DNA from: Actinoplanes xinjiangensis
GTDB lineage: Bacteria > Actinomycetota > Actinomycetes > Mycobacteriales > Micromonosporaceae
DNA length: 64,000 nucleotides
Direction: 5' to 3'
Assembly: GCF_003148685.1 (NCBI RefSeq)
Contig: NZ_QGGR01000005.1
Span: 372,001 to 436,000, forward strand
Under the pieces are notes generated by a model that was given only the letters and a program-made list of their open reading frames with translations, did no database searches and was not told where the DNA came from. The translations under genes were made by a program, and so were the position numbers. Shown here in pieces: positions 54,604 to 63,400 of the stretch. Positions within the stretch are counted from its first letter, which is position 1. Every line of letters begins with the position of its first letter.

Positions 54604-55044
54604 GACCATTTCTACGTACAACGTGGAGCACGCGCACGACCGGATCGACATGTACAGCACGCATGGGACGGCCCTCGTCGCCGACGACTTCAATGCCAGC
54701 CCCACTACACGAGACTCAACGGCTGGTACAGCCCGTCGGTGAACACTGCGGCCAACCGGGGAACACCGGCGCCTACTCGGGAACTCGACGACACCGACGC
54801 GATCTGCCCCGGGTACGGCGAGTTGACCGCGGTGGAGACGCCGAAGAACCAGAACGCCGAGGTGGCCCTCATGTTCGTCCGCGAGGACCGGCTGACCGGG
54901 GACTACACCGCCGACTCGATCGGCATCCCCCGGTCCTGCTCCGGCATCGGCGCGGCGCAGTACTACCCGTCGTCGTCCTGTTCCGGTCACCGCATCCTTC
55001 TCGGGCGCGTGACCGTGGACCCCTCCGACACGTCCTTCCGGTGA
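54604..55044 (+). pseudogene. Decayed endonuclease/exonuclease/phosphatase-family gene, 3' part
   Basis: Two frames together recall the C-terminal half of an EEP nuclease. The first gives STYNVEHAHDRIDMYS, then ALVADDFNASPTT (the family GDFN-x-x-P block). After a frameshift near 54700 the second gives LNGWYSPSVNTAANRG, then TPKNQNAEVALMFVRED and SCSGHRILLGRVTV. The normal family text has an aspartate where ALMF stands and SDH where SGH stands, so catalytic residues are also lost. The 5' half is missing beyond the hairpin. Assignment rests on motif memory. A short GTG-started ORF (54739-55044) could still be translated. Confidence 0.55.
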
Positions 55045-55048
55045 CCGG

Positions 55049-55954
55049 TCAGGCGTCGATCAGGCGTACGCCGTTCGCGGCGGCGTGCTCCTGGTAGATC
55101 TTCGCGACGCGGCTGGTCAGCGGGCCGACCTTGCCGTCCCCGATGCGGCGGCCGTCGATCGTGGTGACCGCGGCGATCTCACCCATCGTGCCGGTGCAGA
55201 AGACCTCGTCGGCGGTATACATCTCGGTGAGTGACACGTCGCGGACCACGGCCGGGATGTCGTGGCGGGCGGCCAAATCCAGGACCGTCTGGCGGGTGAT
55301 GCCCTCCGGGCAGGCGGCCGTCGTCGGGGTGACCAGGCGGCCGCCCAGCACCGCGAACAGGTGGGTGGCGTTGGTCTCGGCGACGAAACCCCGCTGGTCG
55401 AGCATGAGGGCGTCGTCGGCGCCGGCCGCGTTCGCCTCGATCTTCGCGAGGATCGAGTTGATCAGGTTGTTGTGGTGGATCTTGGGGTCCAGCACGTCCG
55501 GCGACGGACGGCGGATGCTCGACGTGGCCAGGGTGAGGCCGCCGGTGTCGTAGACCGGGGGCTTGTGCTCGGCCAGCACGATCAGGGTCGGCCCGGCCCG
55601 GTTGAGCCGCGGGTCCATGCCGCTGGTCACCTTGACCCCGCGGGTCAGGGTGAGCCGGATGTGCACCCCGTCGACCATCTCGTTGGCCCGCAGCGTGGCG
55701 GTGATCGCCTCGATGATCGTGTCGTCGGACGGGATGTCGGCGAACCCGAGGGCCAGCGCCGACCGCCGCAGCCGGGCCAGATGCGGGTGGAGCCCGAAGA
55801 TCGCGCCACGGTAGAGACGCAGGCCCTCCCAGACCGCGTCACCGCCCTGGACCACCGAGTCGAACGGGGACAGACCGGGCTGGTCACGGTGCAGCAGGGT
55901 CCCGTTGACCCAGTACTGGATGCCGGCGTTGCGCTCGTCGTACCGCTGAAGCAT
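55049..55954 (-). CDS. Class IV PLP aminotransferase (branched-chain / D-amino-acid aminotransferase-like)
   Basis: 301 residues. The fold-type IV lysine is in DPKIHHNNLINSILAKIEA and the cofactor-binding loop reads GFVAETNATHLFAV; GTMGEIAAV near the C-terminus is the phosphate cup. The ETNATHLF variant differs from the ordinary IlvE EGSGENIF pattern, so substrate may not be a branched-chain acid. It is a single gene convergent with the pseudogene. A link to the sulfotransferase-like gene at 53043 is possible. Confidence 0.82.
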   Translation of the reverse strand: MLQRYDERNAGIQYWVNGTLLHRDQPGLSPFDSVVQGGDAVWEGLRLYRGAIFGLHPHLARLRRSALALGFADIPSDDTIIEAITATLRANEMVDGVHIRLTLTRGVKVTSGMDPRLNRAGPTLIVLAEHKPPVYDTGGLTLATSSIRRPSPDVLDPKIHHNNLINSILAKIEANAAGADDALMLDQRGFVAETNATHLFAVLGGRLVTPTTAACPEGITRQTVLDLAARHDIPAVVRDVSLTEMYTADEVFCTGTMGEIAAVTTIDGRRIGDGKVGPLTSRVAKIYQEHAAANGVRLIDA

Positions 55955-56005
55955 CGGCTCAGCATAGAGGCGCCGGAGCGCTCGACCGGCGTACCCCGGA
56001 ATGAT

Positions 56006-56701
56006 CTAGGCGCGGCCACCGGGGACCGAGACCTGGCGACGGGCCAGGTCCTGAAGGATCTCGCTCGTGGCGGACGTGCCGAAACGCGTCACGCCGACGC
56101 CGGCCATCGCGATCATCGCGTCCAGGGTCCGCACCCCACCGGAGGCCTTGACCTGCACCTTCGGGGAGACGGCCGAGCGCATCAGCGCGAGGTCGTCGAT
56201 GGTGGCGCCCTTCGGCGCGAAGCCGGTGGAGGTCTTCACGAACGCCGCACCGGCCCGCTCGGCGGCCCAGCAGGCGGCGAGTTTCTGCTCGTCGGTGAGG
56301 TACGCCGTCTCGAGGATGACCTTGACGTGCGCGCTGCCCGCGGCCTTCACGATCATGCCGATCTCGTGCTCGACGGCGGCGATGTCGCCGGAGCGCAGCC
56401 AGCCGACGTTGAGCACCATGTCGATCTCCTTGGCGCCCTGGTGCACGGCCAGTTCGGTCTCGGAGATCTTGATCGAGGTGGCGGTGTCACCGTGCGGGAA
56501 GCCGACCACCGTGCCGACCGCGACGTTGGTCCCGCGCAGCAGGTCGACCGCGACGGTCACGTCGCAGGGCCGGACACAGACCGAGGCCACGTCGTACTTC
56601 CTGGCGATCGCGCAGCCTTCGCGCAGGTCTTCCAGGGTGAACTCGGGCCGGAGGATGGAGTGGTCGATCATCTTCGCGATCTGCGGCACGGTGAAGTTCA
56701 T
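56006..56701 (-). CDS. deoC: Deoxyribose-phosphate aldolase
   Basis: 231 residues from ATG 56701, starting MNFTVPQIAKMIDHSILRP. DeoC motifs are VCVRPCDVTVA, GTVVGFPHGD, the catalytic Asp region EIDMVLNVGWLRSG, the Schiff-base lysine in VKVILETAYL and the relay lysine in FVKTSTGFAPKGAT. It splits 2-deoxyribose-5-phosphate to acetaldehyde and glyceraldehyde-3-phosphate. An upstream in-frame ATG at 56773 would run through the operator and is rejected. It is divergent from a GntR regulator that probably controls it. Confidence 0.93.
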   Translation of the reverse strand: MNFTVPQIAKMIDHSILRPEFTLEDLREGCAIARKYDVASVCVRPCDVTVAVDLLRGTNVAVGTVVGFPHGDTATSIKISETELAVHQGAKEIDMVLNVGWLRSGDIAAVEHEIGMIVKAAGSAHVKVILETAYLTDEQKLAACWAAERAGAAFVKTSTGFAPKGATIDDLALMRSAVSPKVQVKASGGVRTLDAMIAMAGVGVTRFGTSATSEILQDLARRQVSVPGGRA

Positions 56702-56716
56702 GGAACCGGACAGTAG

Positions 56717-56744
56717 CTGTCTAGACAGGTGGTTGTCTAGACAG
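56717..56744. promoter_or_regulatory. Double palindromic operator for the GntR regulator
   Basis: TGTCTAGACA occurs twice, at 56718-56727 and 56734-56743, 16 bases centre to centre; the first extends to CTGTCTAGACAG. The GTCTAGAC core matches HutC-type GntR sites such as DasR boxes. Its place between deoC and gntR predicts control of both. Confidence 0.8.
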
Positions 56745-56771
56745 TCTGACGGTATCGGTAAGGTGTGCGTC

Positions 56772-57494
56772 ATGTCCGGGGATCCCGATTTCTCGCCGCG
56801 CTACTTCCGCATCGAGCAGACGCTGCGCGCACAGATCGCGAAGTCCCGGCCACACGACCCGCTGCCCTCCGAACCGGAGCTGGCCCGCGAACACGGCGTC
56901 AGCCGGATGACCGCCCGGGCCGCGGTGACACAGCTGGTCAACGACGGTCTCGTCTACCGGGCGCCGGGCCGCGGCACGTTCGTCGCCGTGCCCAGCGGGC
57001 CCCGCCGCGCCGACCACCTGATCCGGCTCAGCGAGGAGATCCGCAAACAGGGCAAACGACCATGGGCCAAAGTGGTCGTCGCCGAGCTGCGCCCACCCAC
57101 CACCATCGAGGCCACCCGGCTGCGCCTGCGCAAGGGCGACGTGTTCGCGATCCACCGGGTCCGGTTCGCCGACGACGAGCCGATCGCCTTCGAGCGCGCC
57201 ATGTATCCGGGGACCGTCGGCGATCTGCTCGCCGCCGACCTGTCCCGCTCGGTGCACGAGGCGCTCGTCAAACTCGGGCACACCCCGGTGCACGGGACGT
57301 CGACCATCCGCGCCGAGGCCGCCACCGAGGAGGACGCCCGGGAGCTGGGCGTCCCCGCCGGCTCGGCGCTACTGATCGAGGAACGGCTCATCCTCGACCA
57401 GAACGAGCGGCCCCTCGAACTCAGCGAGTCCCGCTACGCCGGCGACCGCTACCGGCTGGACGTCGCGTTCGGGGTCGAGCCGCTCGTTCAGTAG
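56772..57494 (+). CDS. GntR/HutC-family transcriptional regulator with UTRA domain
   Basis: 240 residues from ATG 56772 with AAGG eight bases upstream. The winged helix (LPSEPELAREHGVSRMTARA, LVNDGLVYRAPGRGTFV) covers 10-75, and the UTRA effector domain covers about 90-235, ending in the conserved LELSESRYAGDRYRLDV. The double TGTCTAGACA site upstream indicates autoregulation and control of deoC. The effector may be a sugar phosphate. The last 126 bases overlap, antisense, the 3' end of the PKS-NRPS gene. Confidence 0.9.
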   Translation: MSGDPDFSPRYFRIEQTLRAQIAKSRPHDPLPSEPELAREHGVSRMTARAAVTQLVNDGLVYRAPGRGTFVAVPSGPRRADHLIRLSEEIRKQGKRPWAKVVVAELRPPTTIEATRLRLRKGDVFAIHRVRFADDEPIAFERAMYPGTVGDLLAADLSRSVHEALVKLGHTPVHGTSTIRAEAATEEDARELGVPAGSALLIEERLILDQNERPLELSESRYAGDRYRLDVAFGVEPLVQ

Positions 57495-60400
57495 GTGCAG
57501 GGGCGCCGCCTCGATCCCCGCGGCATCCAGTGCGGCCCAGTAGGCGGCCGCCTGCTCCGGCGTCACCGGACCGTTCACCAGCGGCAGGCCGGGCACAGCG
57601 GCGTGCAGCAGGGACTCCAGCCGGCACGAGGCGATCGACCCCGGCAGATGAGGCTCGATCGCGGGCAGGCCGGGCGCCGCCTTTCGTACCGTCTCACCGC
57701 AGTCCAGCAGACCGCCGCCGACGATCAGGACGTCACCGCGGGTCCGCATCCGCGCCAGAGCCCGGGACGTGTCGAAACAGTGCGGGAACGAGTCGTCGAC
57801 CAGGATCGTGCCGGGCCGCAGACGGTCCACGTCCACAGTGCGCGGGCCGCTGCTGGTCGCGGCCACGATAACGTCGGCACGGTAGACCGCCTCCGGGCTC
57901 GTCGCCACCTCGACCGGGATGTCGAGGGACGCGGCCAGCTCCGCCAGCCGGGGTGCGGCGGCCGGCAGATCACACAGGATCAGGCTCGCCGGTGACTCGG
58001 CACGGGCCAGCAGCAGACTCAGCGACGACGTACCGATCGAACCCATGCCGAGCACCGCGACGACGCAGTCCTGAAGCTTGCGGTCGCGGGCGGCCACGGC
58101 CGCGAGAACGGTGCGGACCACCGCGGCGGCGGTCACCGCATGGCCGGTGGTGAGGTTCACGTCGCTTCTCCGGTACGGGACGACGGCCGCCCCGTAACCG
58201 GTGTTCGCCGGGATCATTCCCGCGAGGGAGACCGTGCCCGCACCGTGTTCCGCCGCCAGGTCGACGGCCGCCGCCACCAGTTCCGCCAGGCTGCCGGGCG
58301 CTGCCCCAGAGCCGGTCCCCATCGGCCTCGTTCCCACCGAGCTGGTTCCCGCGCTGGTTCCTGCCGAGCTCGTTCCCGCGCTGGTTCCTGCCGCGCTCGT
58401 TCCCGCGCTCGTTCCGGCCGGACCGGCCGGGCTCGTTCCAGCAGGGCCGCCCGGGCTCAGTTCGTCGGCGAAGCGGGGGACGGCGATGAATCCGGATCGG
58501 CCGAGCGGAGTGTCCACCGTCTCCAGCAGCCGCGGCCGCCCGTCCGGGAAGACCAGCCGGCGAATCGTCTCCCGGTCGAGTCCGGGCAACAGCTGCCGTA
58601 CCTCCTCCGGCAGCGCACCGGCGAGGGCGGTCAACTGCTCGGGCGCCGGAAGATAGCCGATGAGTCCGGCATCCAGTTCGCCCCGCCGCGGCCTCTGCTC
58701 GGCCTCGGACCCTTCGGCGCCGGTCGCGGTGGTCGAGCCGGCAAGATCGCCGGAGAGAGCGACCGCCAGGCGGGCGGTGGTCGCATGCGGCAGGCGGGCG
58801 CGGAGTGTGAGGCGGAGACCGCCGTCGAACGGGCGGACCGCCAGCAGCACGTCGGTGCCCGGCGGAACGGCGAGTTCGGCGTCCGTGTCGTCCCAGGACA
58901 GCCGCAACGTCGCGCCCTTCAGTACCCCGAGCGCGCCGAAATCCAGCCAGGTGAAGAAGTGCTGCCAGCCCTGCGGGGCCGTGAACGTCCTGGTCCGTGC
59001 CTCGATGACGGCGGCCGCCACCTCGGCGGGGCCGGCACCGGCGCCGGGGCGGACGGCGACCGCGGTCGCGCACGGTCCGAAGATCCGGCCCAGGTCGGGC
59101 ATGGCGTGATCACGGCCGGTGACCGCGACGCCGATCACCGGGTCGGGGCGGCCGGTCACCGACGCGAGCGCCCGGTGGTAGGCGGCCAGGACCGGGGCGA
59201 ACGGGGTCGTACCGGCGGCCGCGGCGCGCTCTCGCAGTGCCGCGGTCCCGGCCGCGTCCACCGTGAAGCCGGCCGTGGTGATCTCCCCGCCGGCGCGCAT
59301 CGGGCCACCGTCATGCGGGGCGGTCTCCGGGATCATGCCCGCCACCAGGGAGGCATACTCCCGGAAGGTCGCCCGGAGCGGTTCCGGCCGGGCACCGTCG
59401 TAGACGGCCAGTAGCTCCCGCATCAGCAGCGCCACGCTGTAGCCGTCTCCGACCAGATGGTGCGCGTAAACCAGCAGGACGTGTTCCTCCGGCCCATAGC
59501 GGAGCAGGCGCAACCGCACCAGCGGCCACTCGGCGGGGTCGAACCGGTGTTCCCGCTCCGCCGCCAGTTCCTCGTCGAGCAGCCGCGGCGCGGGCTCGTA
59601 GCCGACCACCGGTGTCACCGAGGGGATCTCCCGCTGCACCGGTGGGCGCGCACCCCGGGGGAAGACGGTTCGCAGCATCGGATGCCGGTCGACGAGCGTC
59701 CTGACCGCGCGGCGGAACCGTTCCACGTCCAGCGGGCCGTGCAGGCGTGGCGCCGCCAGCCAGGTCGACGGCACGCCGACCGCGTCCGCCAGCAGAAACC
59801 CGCGCTGGGTGGGAGTCACCGGAAAGTCGCCCGCTGCCATCGGGGCGCCGGCCGGGTCCGCGCGCTCCGGCGACACGTCCATCATGGCCGCCGATTCGGC
59901 GCGCTCCGACGGCTCGACCACGGCCGCCGATTCGGCGGGCTCCGGCGCGTCGATCATGGCCCCGGGTTCGGCAGGCTCCGGCGTCGCGTCGTTCACCGTG
60001 GCGAATGCGGTCGGCTCCGGTGATGCGTCGATCACGGCGGCGTCGATCACGGCGGCGTCGATCACGGCGGCGAGTTCGGCGAGGGTGCGATGCCGGTAGA
60101 GAACCGTCGGCCGGGGCAGTACCGCCCGGTACCGGGCGAGACTCGCGAAGAGTTCCAGTACCCCGATGGAATCTCCGCCGAGGGCGAAGAAGTCGTCGTC
60201 GGGCCGGACCGGGTCCACCCCGAGTTGCCGGGACCACAGCTCTGCGAGCAGGCGCTCCGTGTCGCCGGCCGCGGTCAGCGCCGGCCGGTCGAGCTTCCCG
60301 GTCACGGTCAGCGGCAGCTCCCCCACCACGTCGAACCGGGCCGGTATCAGGTGGTCCGGCAGCCGGTCACGCAGGTGGACGCGCAGCGCCGGTCCGTCCA

Positions 60401-63400
60401 CTCCGGACGCCTGCACCCGGGCGACCAGCCGCCCGCCGTCGAGTGCCACGGCCGCCCGCTGCACCGCCGGGTGCTGCCGCAGGACGGCCTCGATCTCGCC
60501 CGGCTCGATCCGGTATCCGTGCAGTTTCACCTGGTCGTCGACGCGCCCGCGAAACCACAGGACCCCGTCGGCGTCCCGCGTCGCCAGGTCACCGCTGCGG
60601 TACCAGCGCCGCCCGTCCCGTTCCACGAACACCGCCGCGGTCTGCTCCGGATCGTCGAGGTAACCCTCGGCCAGGCCGGTGCCGCCGATCCAGATCTCCC
60701 CCTCTGGGCTTTTCCGGTCAGAGCTCACTATGTCGACGACCGCGCCGCCGACCGGCCGGCCGATCGGCAGGCGGGTCACGTCGTCGGCCGGGCGTTCGGT
60801 GATCAGGTGCCAGGTCGCGTTGATCGTGGTCTCGGTCGGCCCGTACAGGTTGGTGATCCGCTGGCCCGGGCCGAACAGGTCGAACCAGCGCCGCACGGGC
60901 ACGGGCGACAGCTCCTCCCCGCCGACGTGTACCCAGCGCAACCGGGACAGGTCGGGGCGGGTCTTCTCAGCGGCCGTCAGCAGCCGCTCCCACAGCGTCG
61001 GCACCGAACTCCACACCGTCACCCGGTCCCGGACCAGGCGCTCGACCAGTAACTCCGGATCGCGGACCGTGTCCCGATCCCACGCCACGACAGTCGCCCC
61101 CACCAGCAGCGGGGCCAGGATCTGGCGTACCGATGCATCGAAACAGACCGACGCGGTCTGCGCGAGTCGATCGCCTGCGCGGTAACCGAAGGTGGTGATC
61201 GCCCAGTCGAGGTAGCCGACCATCGCACGGTGACCCACCGCGACGCCCTTCGGCCGCCCGGTCGATCCGGACGTGAAGATGATGTACGCCGTCCCGTCCG
61301 CCCCCGTGCCACCCGGCGCCGTCGCGGCCCCGCCCGTCACGGGTTCGCCTGTCAGGTGCCGCTCCGGCGCACCCTCGCCCGGCGCGTCCGCGTTCACCGG
61401 CGTGAACGTCGATCCGAGCGCCTCCACGGCCGCACGCGTCCCGTCGTCGTGAACAATCTCGGTCACGCCGGCCCGGGTGAGCAGGCTCGCCAGCCGGGCC
61501 GGCGGGTGCGCGGCGTCCATCGGTACCCACGCCGCTCCGGCCTTCAGGATCCCGACGACCCCGATCACGGTGCCGGCTCCCGGGCTGGTCAGCAGGCCGA
61601 TCCGGCGGCCGCCGCCGACCACGAGCCGGGCGGCGAGACGGTCCGACGCAGTGTCCATCCCGCGATACGTGAGCGGCACGCCGTCGCTCAGAACGGCAAC
61701 CCCGTCCGGGGTACGGCGGCACTGCTCCCGGATCCGCTCGACCACCCCGCCGCCCGGCCCCGCCACGACGGCGACCCCGTCGGGGGTACGTCGGCGCTGC
61801 TCCCCGACCCGCTCGATCACCCCGCCGCCCGGCCCGGCCAGAGTCGTCAGCTCGGCCAGGTGCTCGTCGGCGAAGCGTTCGACGGTCGCCGCGGTGAACA
61901 GGGCCGCCGGATGGTTCCACGAGAAGTGCAGCGTGCCGTGCGCCTCGAAACACACCAGCCCGAGCCGGGTGGCCGCCGACGCCGTGCCCGCGATGGTGGC
62001 GAGCACGCCCGCCGCGGTCGCCCCGGCATGCGGGAACCGGGCGAAACTGAAGCTCGCCGGACTCGCCGTGCGGGGCCCGGCGCCGTCCGCAGCCAGCAGA
62101 CGCGCCAGATCAACAGTGGACACCGAACCGTGTCTCTCCGCCGTCAGCCACCGCTCACGGATCCGGCCGGCCAACGCGGTCACGGTCTCCGCGGGCCGGG
62201 TATCGACCAGCACCGGCAGCGTGTCCGCGAACGGCCCGACCATCCGGTCGACATCCGGCAACCGGGCTTCCCGGCCCGCCCGCGCCACCGACACGGGCAC
62301 GTCACTCTGCCCGCTCCACCGCGCCAGACTGCGCACATATCCGGCAAGCAGCAGGTGGAAGAGCGAAACCCCGGCGTCCCTCGCGACCACCGTCAGCCTC
62401 CGGGCGGCTTCCGGGTCAAGAGCCCGCTGATGTACGGCGTACGGCCCGCGAGGCTCGTCCATGGCATCACCGTCGAACGGCAGGGCCAGGTGCGGATACC
62501 CCTGAAGCACCGTCCGCCAATGATCGATATCGGTCGCCAGCGGGGCGGTGCGTCCCGCCTCGTGATCCGCGAACGTGGTCGTCGGCGCCGGATCCGGCTC
62601 GCGGCCACCGTACAGCGCCCACAACTCGTCACCGAGGATCGCGAGGCTGTAGCCGTCGGCCGCCGCGTGATGCACGACCACGATCAGATGCGCCTGTTCG
62701 GTCCCCAGCGCGAGCACCGCCCGGACCGGCCCCTCCCGCCCCAGGTCGAACGGCCGGTTCCGCAGCTCCACCTCCCAGGCCGGCTCCGTACCCCCGTCCC
62801 CACCCGGTACCGGCTCGCCGGGCAGGTCGACGACGGTGAACCATCCGGGCCGGCCGGCTGCCGGGGCTACGACGTGCTGTCCATCCGGGCCGAACCGGAC
62901 CCGCAGCATCGGGTGACGACGTTCCAGCTCGGCGAACGCCCACGCGAGCCGGTCCACGTCGACCGGGACGGCCAGTGTCTGCCGCACATAGGCGTAGGCC
63001 GGCACCTGCGGGTAGAGGCGCCCGGTCGTCACGAACGCGCGCTGCACCGGGCTGAACGGGAACTCCGCCGGGCCCGCGAGATGCGCGGTCAGTTCGCCGA
63101 TCGTCCGGTGCTCGAAGAACAGCGTCGTCGACAGCGTCCGGCCGAGCCGTTTCTCCAGCTCCTTGACCAGGTCGACGGCCGTGAGGGAGTCGAGTCCCAG
63201 CGCCAGGAACGGCTCGTCGAGACCGATCCCGCCCGGTTCCCGTTCCAGTGGCCCGGCCAGCAGCTCCCGCACCAGCGACACCATCTCGGCCCGTCCCGGT
63301 CCCGGCACCGCGACCCGTTCCGTCCCTCGCGCCTCTTCCCGGCCCGCTCGGCGCGCCTCGTCTCCCGCCGGTACTCGTGCTCCGGCCCCCGCCGGGCTCC

